Assembly: GCA_038063075.1 (NCBI GenBank)
Contig: JBBTVW010000044.1
Coordinates: 1-11,910, forward strand
Length of the DNA: 11,910 nucleotides
Direction of reading: 5' to 3'
From: JACQHJ01 sp038063075
GTDB lineage: Bacteria; Patescibacteriota; Microgenomatia; Levybacterales; UBA12049
In this document: positions 1-6,256 of the stretch, piece after piece
Layout of the letters: every line of letters starts with the position of its first letter
Position numbering within the stretch: the stretch's first letter is position 1
Position numbers and translations under genes: made by a program
The notes under the pieces: model-generated
The model's database searches: none
What the model was told of the DNA's origin: nothing
What the model saw: the letters and a program-made list of their open reading frames with translations, nothing else

Positions 1-1279
1 CATTATCAATGAGATTTGCAACTTTAATGCCAAGCTCTACGGCATAATTTGTTCCCCGGTCCCAAGGATAAACCTGTTCTATATTTGCAAGATACACATT
101 TTTAAGAGGAGTAATAAACGAAGGAAGAATCTTTGAGTAATTAATTGGAATAATAGGTTGCGCAAATGGAGCTTTAAAAAGCTCATAACCAATAATATTT
201 TTTGAATAATTGGGATTAATCTTTTTTAAGTAACTATCAAATAATTTTAACATCTCGTCTTTGTTAATTGAAAAATATAAATCATTAGGCTCCCTATAAT
301 TACCTAAGTATAAAAGATGCTCATTGTTATAGTTTTTTTTATCCATGAAATTTGTGTGCTCAACGATTGCCATTACAGGCGCTTTTTTATCACAAACGCT
401 TAACCAATAAGTGCCATCTTGGAAAAATGGTTTTTTTAATCTTAAGACTAAGTTGGTTGCCCCAATACCTTTTAGTTTTCCAAGGGTATTTTTATATTCT
501 TTTGGAAGTTGGGGAGCAATTTTTAGAAAAAGAAAAGAAGGAGTAGTAACAATAATTTTATCAAAAGATTCATCTTTCACTTTTCCGTCTTTGTATTTTA
601 TTTTTAATGTTACATTTTTTTCGTTTGTTAAGTTTAATATTTCTGATTCAAAAAATACTTGTCCACCATTTTTTCTAATTTTAGAAACTACAGCGTTTGC
701 AAATTCTAAAAATCCTTTTGTTGGATAGGCTAAGTCTGGAGTCCTTTTTTTTATCCTTGCCCAAAACCATGCTAGGGATACATTACTAGCATATTTACCA
801 AATTTATTTACAAATTGAGGTTCCCAAATCATTTCATAAGGTTTTCTTCCCATAAGTTTAGGTAGAAAGACTACCGCGTTATATTTCTCAAGCATTTTCC
901 AGAATGGATTAAATCTAAATAGTCCAACGACAATTCCCATTCTAATTCTGTTTATGATTGAAAAAAGTGGAAATTTTAATACAGAGATAGGTGAATCAAA
1001 TTGATATAATTTATCGTTTATAAATACTGATGTCTTTGGTCTTTTAATTACAACAGGGTAGTTAATTTCTTTAGCAAGATTTAAAACGCTATGGTCGTTT
1101 GTAAACCAATGATGATAGTGTTTTTCCAAAGACCAATTCCAAACTTTTTCTTTATAGCCAATAGCAAGTCCGCCTGGGTTTGGGTCTTTTTCAAAAATAT
1201 ATACCTCGTGCCCTTTTTTTGTTAATTTAAAACCTGCTCCAAGACCAGTAAAGCCTGCGCCAATAATTGCTATCTTCAT
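1..1279 (-). CDS. FAD-dependent oxidoreductase, amine-oxidase / protoporphyrinogen-oxidase-like fold (3' end outside window)
   Basis: The first 426 codons are visible and the C-terminal end runs off the left edge. The N-terminus has a dinucleotide-binding Rossmann signature, GAGFTGLGAG at residues 7-16, with an acidic residue closing strand 2 (FEK, E30) and then PNPGGL. The end of the visible part (about residues 395-425) has the FAD-contacting C-terminal motif of this superfamily, including VYLANIEQVYPWDRGTNYA. No signal peptide or membrane segment is evident, so it is probably cytoplasmic. The family resembles the group often annotated as protoporphyrinogen oxidase-like (COG1232), but substrate cannot be told from sequence and nothing nearby suggests haem synthesis. 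The start ATG overlaps the stop of the upstream surface-protein gene by 4 nt (ATGA), so it is the last visible gene of the pilNO operon. Relatives often sit in envelope-glycan clusters; a role in sugar or lipid modification is only a guess. Confidence 0.82.
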   Translation of the reverse strand, partial: MKIAIIGAGFTGLGAGFKLTKKGHEVYIFEKDPNPGGLAIGYKEKVWNWSLEKHYHHWFTNDHSVLNLAKEINYPVVIKRPKTSVFINDKLYQFDSPISVLKFPLFSIINRIRMGIVVGLFRFNPFWKMLEKYNAVVFLPKLMGRKPYEMIWEPQFVNKFGKYASNVSLAWFWARIKKRTPDLAYPTKGFLEFANAVVSKIRKNGGQVFFESEILNLTNEKNVTLKIKYKDGKVKDESFDKIIVTTPSFLFLKIAPQLPKEYKNTLGKLKGIGATNLVLRLKKPFFQDGTYWLSVCDKKAPVMAIVEHTNFMDKKNYNNEHLLYLGNYREPNDLYFSINKDEMLKLFDSYLKKINPNYSKNIIGYELFKAPFAQPIIPINYSKILPSFITPLKNVYLANIEQVYPWDRGTNYAVELGIKVANLIDN

Positions 1280-2688
1280 ATTGAAATCGTTCCTCTTGAA
1301 ACTAAAAGAAGTAACCCACCTATTAATGTAATTAATAAACCAATTACGCCAGCGGTAATTATAGTAGCATTACCAGTTGGTGGTAAAGGGGTAGTTGGTG
1401 TTGGGGTAAATTCGGTGCTTGTAATGCTAGGAGAAGTTGTTGGGCTTTCTGTGACAATTGTAGTCACTTCAGTTGTGGGTTCTGGTGTAGTTGTAATAGA
1501 GGGAGTTATATTTTTAATTGTTGGAGTTGAGGTTGGTGACTTTGTTGGCGTAGGAGAGCCATTTGCTCCTGCTATTTGATTTCCCGAAGCATAAACAATA
1601 AAAGATTGAGTAATTGTTTTTGTATTTCCAGCTGCATCTTTTGTGGTTATTGTAATTGTATGATTTCCAGGGGAAAGTTGGGTAGTTGGTCTATATTTCC
1701 AGTTTCCATTAGCATCAGCAGTTACAGTTGCCTTTATCTCTTCCTCTGAATTAATTGTAATTTCTACAGTTTCATTTGCTGGAGCTGTTCCTTTAAACTC
1801 AGGCTGTTGATCACTAAATCCTTGCTCCTTTTCTGGGGTTAATATTTGAGGACTTTTTTTTGTAGGCTCATTTGATACTTGATTACTACTAAAAGAAGGA
1901 AATCCTTCTAAGGTTGCCGAGCCACTTGCTTTAGGTTGTCTATTAAAAGTGAAGTCATAATTATTAGAAAGAGTAATTGTTGGCACTGGTTCAATTTGTT
2001 CTGAAAAAAGTGTAGCATTTGAAACTAAGTCTTCACCAATGGCTAACAATTTTAACAATTTCCCCTTTTCTAGTTTTAAATAAGAAGATAATTCAGTTGT
2101 TCTTAGTGAATTTAAGGGAAGTAAGAAAGTTCCGTCATCTCGAATTAAAGTTGAAATTATTTGTGAACCCTCAGTTGTTAGATAAACAATTGATTCAGTG
2201 GGTGCTTTACCACTTGGTAATATTATTTTACCGCTCATTGGATTTTGTACTAATGGCGTATCGTCTATAGTTCTTCCTGTTATGACCTCAAAAGGATTTG
2301 AGTTATTTAAATAAGTATCTTGACCACTAATGATAGAAAAATAATAAGTTTTTTCAGGATCCAGATTTCTTACGGTAATATTATGCAATTTATGTGGTAA
2401 AATTTTACCTGAATTTTGATCTCTATCATCAAGTGCAGATTGTTCTAGTCTTACACTATCCCCAAAACTTAGAGCACCAGTAACTAAATCTTGGGTAGTA
2501 TAAGTTACAGTAAATGAAGTATCTGTAATATTACTTATTCTTATATCTTTGGGTTCGTGTCCAGGCCCTGCTCTTATTGAAAATAATCCACCTTGTCTAA
2601 CTAAATAAGTTGTTACCCCAAGGCCTACAATTATAAGGATCATGCCTAGTAAGGTTGGTATTCGTTTATTCCAAAAACTATTTCTCAT
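1276..2688 (-). CDS. Surface protein: FN3-like domain, Ig-like domain, Thr/Pro linker and C-terminal LPPTG-type anchor
   Basis: This 470-residue protein appears exported and wall- or membrane-anchored. Residues about 12-31 are a hydrophobic signal/anchor. Residues about 46-138 look like a fibronectin type III domain (FTVTYTT core, then LDPEKTYYFSI). Residues about 150-240 resemble a carboxypeptidase-regulatory-like beta domain (SGKIILPSG, then RDDGTFLLPL). Residues about 285-366 are a bacterial Ig-like domain (PEFKGTAPANETVEI, then ANGNWKYRP and TKDAAGNTKT). Residues about 378-434 are a Thr/Pro/Ser-rich linker. LPPTG at 435-439 is followed by a hydrophobic helix and the short tail SRGTISI. 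This is the layout of a sortase substrate, but the tail has only one Arg rather than a basic cluster, and no sortase is in the window. Its ATG overlaps the stop of the preceding small gene by 4 nt (ATGA). An in-frame TAA just upstream excludes a longer start. Adhesion or pilus-associated surface function is inferred from position and domains. Confidence 0.8.
   Translation of the reverse strand: MRNSFWNKRIPTLLGMILIIVGLGVTTYLVRQGGLFSIRAGPGHEPKDIRISNITDTSFTVTYTTQDLVTGALSFGDSVRLEQSALDDRDQNSGKILPHKLHNITVRNLDPEKTYYFSIISGQDTYLNNSNPFEVITGRTIDDTPLVQNPMSGKIILPSGKAPTESIVYLTTEGSQIISTLIRDDGTFLLPLNSLRTTELSSYLKLEKGKLLKLLAIGEDLVSNATLFSEQIEPVPTITLSNNYDFTFNRQPKASGSATLEGFPSFSSNQVSNEPTKKSPQILTPEKEQGFSDQQPEFKGTAPANETVEITINSEEEIKATVTADANGNWKYRPTTQLSPGNHTITITTKDAAGNTKTITQSFIVYASGNQIAGANGSPTPTKSPTSTPTIKNITPSITTTPEPTTEVTTIVTESPTTSPSITSTEFTPTPTTPLPPTGNATIITAGVIGLLITLIGGLLLLVSRGTISI
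1291..1296 (-). promoter_or_regulatory. Shine-Dalgarno-like AGAGGA before the flavoprotein gene
   Basis: AGAGGA is placed 11 nt before the ATG at 1279, inside the tail of the overlapping surface-protein gene. It may add to reinitiation from the ATGA stop-start overlap. Confidence 0.4.
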
Positions 2689-3035
2689 TGATTATTTTCA
2701 TCGCCTCCTAAAGACTGTTGTGTTGCGCTAGAAGTGCCAAGATCAGAAGGAGTGATAGTTGGCGTAGGTATTTCTTGATCGTCTGTTGTATTAGCTTGTG
2801 TTGTTAAATCCTGCTCGTTTTGTGAGTCAATTGTATATATTGGATTAATAACTTGTCTTTTTTTAAGATCTTCGATAGTTTTTAAATCAAAATCTGGATC
2901 AATGTATAAAATCTGCATATTTACATCTTTTGGAATAGTAGAATTTATATAACTATGATAAACGTTAAAAACTACCCATAAGAGTACCACAATGAAGGTA
3001 GGAATTAGCAATAATAAAATATCTTTTCTTTTCAT
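2685..3035 (-). CDS. Small single-TM protein in the PilP position of the pilNO operon
   Basis: I do not recognise a family for this 116-residue protein. It begins MKRKD, has one strongly hydrophobic segment at about residues 6-27, then a hydrophilic region predicted to lie outside the membrane. That region includes IDPDFDLKTIEDLKKR and ends in an Asp/Gln/Thr/Pro-rich, probably disordered tail. Its ATG directly abuts the TAA of pilO (TAAATG, no spacer), and its TGA overlaps the next ATG by 4 nt, so it is almost certainly co-translated with its neighbours. In Gram-negative type IV pilus operons this slot holds PilP, a small anchored protein that links the PilNO platform to the outer-membrane secretin. 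No PilP-specific motif is visible, so the resemblance is of position and topology only. It could equally be a platform subunit peculiar to this lineage or a partner of the downstream surface protein. Confidence 0.75.
   Translation of the reverse strand: MKRKDILLLLIPTFIVVLLWVVFNVYHSYINSTIPKDVNMQILYIDPDFDLKTIEDLKKRQVINPIYTIDSQNEQDLTTQANTTDDQEIPTPTITPSDLGTSSATQQSLGGDENNQ
2704..2708 (-). promoter_or_regulatory. Shine-Dalgarno-like GGAGG before the FN3/LPPTG gene
   Basis: GGAGG lies inside the end of the upstream small gene, 15 nt before the ATG at 2688. The spacing is longer than the usual 5-9 nt, and the motif also encodes Gly-Gly, so it may be coincidental. It is the strongest Shine-Dalgarno match seen at any gene start in the window. 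Confidence 0.35.
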
Positions 3036-3653
3036 TTAGTTTTTATAAAATGCATGTCCTTGTATATTAAATTGCAAAGAGTTATCTGTTGAAGATGTAC
3101 TAATATTTATACTTTTAATATCTGTAATCCTTTGCATAGTGCTAATCTTTTTTAAGAAATTTGCCATGGCTTGAAAGTCTCCCGTAGATGTTAAGTCAAA
3201 ATTAAATGAATAAAATTTTCCTCGAGTAATCTCGACAATATTTGATGCTTGAATCGTTACAAGTTGTAATCCTGAGTCATTTAAGATCGATTGTATTTGC
3301 CCAGTAAGTTTTGGCGCTTGAGGAGTTTTTGGAATAGCCTCGTAAACCATAGGAAGATCGTTTTGTATATTATTATATTTTGTTTGTAGAACAGAAAGAC
3401 TATTAATCTTTTTCTCAAGTTTCTCAGCCACAAATTTTGCATCATCAAGTTGTTTTTGTAAATTAGCGATTGTTGAAAGTGTTGGATTTATGGCAAATAT
3501 TGCTAAAATAATTATTGCAATTAAGGTAAGTACGACAGTAGTAAACTTTTGAGTCTTTTGCTTTTTAAAATCTGGCATCAGCTCTAAATACTTACTGTAT
3601 TTATCTTTGTTTACCTTATTAAATAATTTATTAATAGTTAATTTCATATTCAT
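3036..3653 (-). CDS. pilO: PilO-like type IV pilus inner-membrane platform protein
   Basis: This 205-residue protein has the PilO architecture: a short cytoplasmic N-terminus, one transmembrane helix at about residues 38-56, a coiled coil at about 60-100 (LQKQLDDAKFVAEKLEKKI), and a C-terminal alpha/beta domain at about 110-203 of the ferredoxin-like kind found in PilO. In known systems PilO dimerises with PilN through the coiled coil and periplasmic domain. Together they connect the cytoplasmic motor and PilM to the growing pilus. The start overlaps the end of pilN by 23 nt. A second ATG two codons on (3647) is equally possible, and neither has a clear ribosome-binding site, so translation is probably coupled to pilN. 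Assignment rests on topology, size and adjacency to pilN, because PilO sequences are poorly conserved. Confidence 0.8.
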   Translation of the reverse strand: MNMKLTINKLFNKVNKDKYSKYLELMPDFKKQKTQKFTTVVLTLIAIIILAIFAINPTLSTIANLQKQLDDAKFVAEKLEKKINSLSVLQTKYNNIQNDLPMVYEAIPKTPQAPKLTGQIQSILNDSGLQLVTIQASNIVEITRGKFYSFNFDLTSTGDFQAMANFLKKISTMQRITDIKSINISTSSTDNSLQFNIQGHAFYKN

Positions 3654-4194
3654 TTGGTATTGGTTTTAATTCTGCAGAAATGCCAATTACAATAATAGCG
3701 CTACTTGTTTTCGTTTCAATTTTATCTATGCTTACAGAATCTATTTGAGAATATGACTTAAGAGCATTAGTAAAATTACTAAGAGAAGAAACAGAATCTA
3801 CAGTTATTTCTATTACTAATCTGTCTGTAGTAAGAGAAATTTTATTAAATGTGATGCCAGTTTTGGTTAGGTCTAATATGTCGTTATAAATTTGAATTCT
3901 ATTTTTTTCAACTAAAGAGAAATTTGACGCAAGAGATAACCTGTCTTGTAAGTTTCTATATTCATCTTCATTTTTTTTGAATGCACTTACGATTGCTTGT
4001 TTTTGCTTTATTTCAGTGTGTAAGTCTACAAGTTGTTGATCAAGCCCAAATCTCCAAAGAAAAGCTCCGAGAGCAACAAGTTCGGTAACAATTATTAAAA
4101 TTCTTCCAACTCCAAGTGACCAGTTTATTATTCTTTCCAATAAATCACTTTTTTGATCTTTAATTAAATTAATGGAGACAAACTTTTTTGGCAT
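3631..4194 (-). CDS. pilN: PilN-like type IV pilus assembly protein
   Basis: This 187-residue protein begins with a short cytoplasmic segment carrying SINLI. That resembles the conserved N-terminal INLLP-type motif through which PilN binds PilM. One transmembrane helix follows at about residues 28-48, then a coiled coil at about 50-95 (VDLHTEIKQKQAIVSAFKKN) and a small alpha/beta domain to the end. The order pilN-pilO is the normal one in type IV pilus operons. No pilM lies upstream, where rpsT sits instead, so the PilM partner, the ATPases and the pilins must be elsewhere. The gene has its own promoter, with the -10 box only 9 nt before the ATG, so it heads its transcription unit and is probably translated from a nearly leaderless mRNA. 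Confidence 0.87.
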   Translation of the reverse strand: MPKKFVSINLIKDQKSDLLERIINWSLGVGRILIIVTELVALGAFLWRFGLDQQLVDLHTEIKQKQAIVSAFKKNEDEYRNLQDRLSLASNFSLVEKNRIQIYNDILDLTKTGITFNKISLTTDRLVIEITVDSVSSLSNFTNALKSYSQIDSVSIDKIETKTSSAIIVIGISAELKPIPNEYEINY

Positions 4195-4203
4195 ACCAAT
4201 TTT

Positions 4204-4232
4204 AGTCTAGGGGAATTTAGCCTGTTTGTCAA
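4204..4232 (-). promoter_or_regulatory. Promoter of the pilN operon (TTGACA-N17-TAGACT)
   Basis: Read on the minus strand, a perfect -35 TTGACA (4232-4227) is followed after 17 nt by a -10 TAGACT (4209-4204). Only 9 nt separate the -10 box from the pilN ATG at 4194, so transcription should start 2-3 nt before the start codon. Consensus -35 and exact spacing make this convincing. It makes the pil genes independent of rpsT transcription, though read-through is possible. Confidence 0.75.
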
Positions 4233-4235
4233 AAG

Positions 4236-4250
4236 AAAAAGTTACTTTTT
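4236..4250 (-). terminator. Weak hairpin at the rpsT stop codon
   Basis: AAAAAG-TAA-CTTTTT forms a 6-bp, mostly A-T stem with the rpsT stop codon in its loop. The T-run is part of the stem rather than a separate tract, and the structure touches the pilN promoter region. It could attenuate read-through from rpsT but is not a strong terminator. Confidence 0.22.
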
Positions 4251-4538
4251 AGCCTTGGAAGATTTAGTTTTTTGGATTTTTACACTAGGTTTTGCTTTAG
4301 GAGTTGTTTTTATAAGCTTTGATAACCTTGATTTTATCCTTGCAACCTTATTTTCATGTAAGAGATTACTTTTAGCATTCTTGTCAGCTAAGATAACTGC
4401 TTTTTTTATTGACTCTTGGGTTGGTTTTTTTAGTGCAGCACTTAAAGCCTTTTTAAGGCCTAATTTCAAAACTGAATTTCTTTTTTCTCTAACTTTATCT
4501 TTTCTTAACTTTTTCTTTGCTGACTTTATTACTGGCAT
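4242..4538 (-). CDS. rpsT: 30S ribosomal protein S20 (bS20)
   Basis: This 98-residue, very Lys/Arg-rich protein binds 16S rRNA in the small subunit. The N-terminal pattern MPVIKSAKKKLRKDKVREKRN matches the S20 opening (typically KSAKKR followed by R/K repeats). The mid-protein segment HENKVARIKSRLSKL matches the conserved HKNKAARKKSRL region. The family is usually about 85-90 residues; this one has an extra Lys/Pro/Ser-rich tail (about residues 78-98) of low complexity. The ATG is preceded by a promoter whose -10 box ends 6 nt upstream, so translation probably starts at the 5' end of the mRNA. The gene is divergent from murJ across 38 bp. Confidence 0.95.
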   Translation of the reverse strand: MPVIKSAKKKLRKDKVREKRNSVLKLGLKKALSAALKKPTQESIKKAVILADKNAKSNLLHENKVARIKSRLSKLIKTTPKAKPSVKIQKTKSSKAKK

Positions 4539-4544
4539 GGCGAT

Positions 4545-4573
4545 ATTTTAGCATGTTATACTGTATAAAACAA
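4545..4573 (-). promoter_or_regulatory. rpsT promoter (TTGTTT-N17-TAAAAT), predicted leaderless
   Basis: On the minus strand TTGTTT (4573-4568) and TAAAAT (4550-4545) are separated by exactly 17 nt. The ATG of rpsT lies 6 nt beyond the -10 box, so the predicted first transcribed base is at or within a base or two of the start codon. An alternative -10, TATAAC at 4560-4555, lacks a matching -35. Confidence 0.6.
4554..4562 (+). promoter_or_regulatory. Extended -10 promoter of murJ (TGT-TATACT)
   Basis: TGTTATACT is an extended -10 element (TGnTATAAT with one mismatch). No good -35 is visible, which is normal for extended -10 promoters. The predicted start is around 4569, giving a leader of about 8 nt before the ATG at 4577. 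The element lies inside the rpsT promoter on the other strand. Confidence 0.5.
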
Positions 4574-4576
4574 CAT

Positions 4577-6244
4577 ATGCCAAAAGACTTTTTTAAGAAA
4601 AGTTTAAATCTTTTATTAAAACAACAAAACAATATTTTATCAGCAGCCATTGTAATAATGGCTACAATTATTTTCTCACAAATACTTGGAATTATTAGAT
4701 TAAGGCTTCTAGCAAGTATTTTTGGTGCCTCAAATACTTTAGGAGTTTATTTTGCTTCTGCAAAAATGCCTGAATTTTTGTTTCAACTTATTATAGCTGG
4801 TGCACTATCTTCAGCCTTTATTCCAGTTTTTTCAGATTACCTTGTTAAAGGAAGAGAAAAAGAAGCCCACAGTATAGCCGCTACTCTTTTAGCACTTAGT
4901 TTAATAATTTTTACAGTTTTTTCAATATTAGTGTTTATTTTTGCTCATGGTATTTCTGCAATTTTAGCTCCAGGTTTTAATCCTTCACAGGTTGATTTAA
5001 TGGCAAGCTTAATGAGAATAATAATTTTTGGTGAAATTATATTTATTATAGGAAGTTTTTTATCTGCAATTTTACAATCTTACAATCATTTTTTTATTCC
5101 CGGTATCGCTTCAGCATCATATAATCTTGGAATAATTATAGGTATAGTATTCTTACACCCATTTTTTGGTATTTTTTCTGCAGCTTATGGCGTAATTTTA
5201 GGAGCATTAATTTTTGTTTTAATTCAAATTCCTCTTGTTAGAAAATTAAAATTTAATTTTAAACCAAAACTTTCAATTGAGTTTATAAAAAATAGTGCAG
5301 TATTAGATGTTTTTAAATTAATTTGGCCAAGAACTCTATCTATTGCCATTTTCCAACTTGGTACGCTCGTAACTTTAACTTTAGTATCTTATCTACAAGA
5401 TCCTGGTAGAAATTATGTAATATTGGATTTTGCTCAAACATTGGCCTTTGCTCCAGTTGCATTAATAGGCCAATCAATAGCTCAGGCTGCATTTCCAGTT
5501 CTTTCTAAAGAAAAAGATAGGCTTGCAGACTTTACAACAACTTTTTTGACAAGTTTTACGCAACTTTTTTATCTAATTCTTCCAGTCTCGGTTCTTATTT
5601 TAGTTTTAAGAATACCTTTAGTTAGGCTTGTTTATGGAGCATCAGAGTTTGACTGGGCAGCTACTGTTTTAACTGGAAGAACCTTAGCTTTCTTTAGTAT
5701 TTCCTTATTCGCTCAAGCACTTGTATATCTAGTATCAAGAGCTTTTTATGCACTTCATGATACAAAAACACCTTTAATTATTGGCGCAACAACAACGTTT
5801 CTAATGATCTTTATGGGTGCAATATTTATTTTTATATATCATTTAGGAATTGAAAGTATTGCTTTTGCTTTCTCAATTGCATCTATCTTAAATTTCCTAA
5901 TTATGTTTATAGCTTTATACTTTAAGGTTGGAGGTTTTCCAAAGAAAGTATTTTTAACAAGTATTTCAAAAATTTTACTTGCTTCATTCTTTACTGCTTT
6001 TGCCTTATATATTCCAATAAAGCTTTTGGATCAATTGGTTTTTGATACTACAAAAACAATAAACCTTATTTTATTAACAGGAATATCTAGCTTTGCTGGT
6101 CTTTCTCTTTATTTATTTCTTACTTGGTTTTTTAACGTTAAAGAGGCAACTATGTTTATTTTGCTTTTTAAAAGGATAGGAGATTGGAGACAAATTCTTA
6201 CAAAATCTGAGGAAACAATTGACGGAACCAGACTTAACCCTTAG
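4577..6244 (+). CDS. murJ: MurJ/MviN-family lipid II flippase (divergent)
   Basis: This 555-residue polytopic membrane protein of the MOP exporter superfamily would move undecaprenyl-linked peptidoglycan precursor across the membrane. The family signature is clear: FSQILGIIRLRLLASIFGAS (residues 33-52), then GALSSAFIPVFSDYL, about 14 hydrophobic helices, and an A-F-R-A-x-x-D-T-K-T-P-like segment (RAFYALHDTKTP). The ATG at 4577 is chosen because upstream in-frame ATGs at 4517 and 4553 overlap rpsT or the promoter element. Compared with E. coli MurJ as I recall it, residue R24 is kept (R41 here), but R18, D39, R52 and R270 align with Q35, G56, F69 and T288. Its stop is 12 nt before lepA, so the two are probably co-transcribed. 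A transporter of another polyprenyl-linked glycan is the main alternative. Confidence 0.88.
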   Translation: MPKDFFKKSLNLLLKQQNNILSAAIVIMATIIFSQILGIIRLRLLASIFGASNTLGVYFASAKMPEFLFQLIIAGALSSAFIPVFSDYLVKGREKEAHSIAATLLALSLIIFTVFSILVFIFAHGISAILAPGFNPSQVDLMASLMRIIIFGEIIFIIGSFLSAILQSYNHFFIPGIASASYNLGIIIGIVFLHPFFGIFSAAYGVILGALIFVLIQIPLVRKLKFNFKPKLSIEFIKNSAVLDVFKLIWPRTLSIAIFQLGTLVTLTLVSYLQDPGRNYVILDFAQTLAFAPVALIGQSIAQAAFPVLSKEKDRLADFTTTFLTSFTQLFYLILPVSVLILVLRIPLVRLVYGASEFDWAATVLTGRTLAFFSISLFAQALVYLVSRAFYALHDTKTPLIIGATTTFLMIFMGAIFIFIYHLGIESIAFAFSIASILNFLIMFIALYFKVGGFPKKVFLTSISKILLASFFTAFALYIPIKLLDQLVFDTTKTINLILLTGISSFAGLSLYLFLTWFFNVKEATMFILLFKRIGDWRQILTKSEETIDGTRLNP

Positions 6245-6256
6245 AATACTCTTTCT

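Noticed and set aside
411..728. Open frame on the plus strand
   Set aside because: It lies antisense to the flavoprotein gene, whose frame runs without a break and carries recognisable FAD motifs.
2685..2701. ATG at 2701, 2 nt after GGAGG, as a tiny gene start
   Set aside because: It reads only seven codons before a stop, and the spacing to GGAGG is too short for initiation.
4255..4551. 98-codon plus-strand frame with hydrophobic translation
   Set aside because: It is the exact antisense of rpsT. Lys-rich codons read backwards give Phe/Leu, which explains the apparent membrane protein.
4517..4576. Longer N-terminus for murJ from the ATGs at 4517 or 4553
   Set aside because: These overlap rpsT or the extended -10 element. 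The ATG at 4577 gives a normal MurJ N-terminus.
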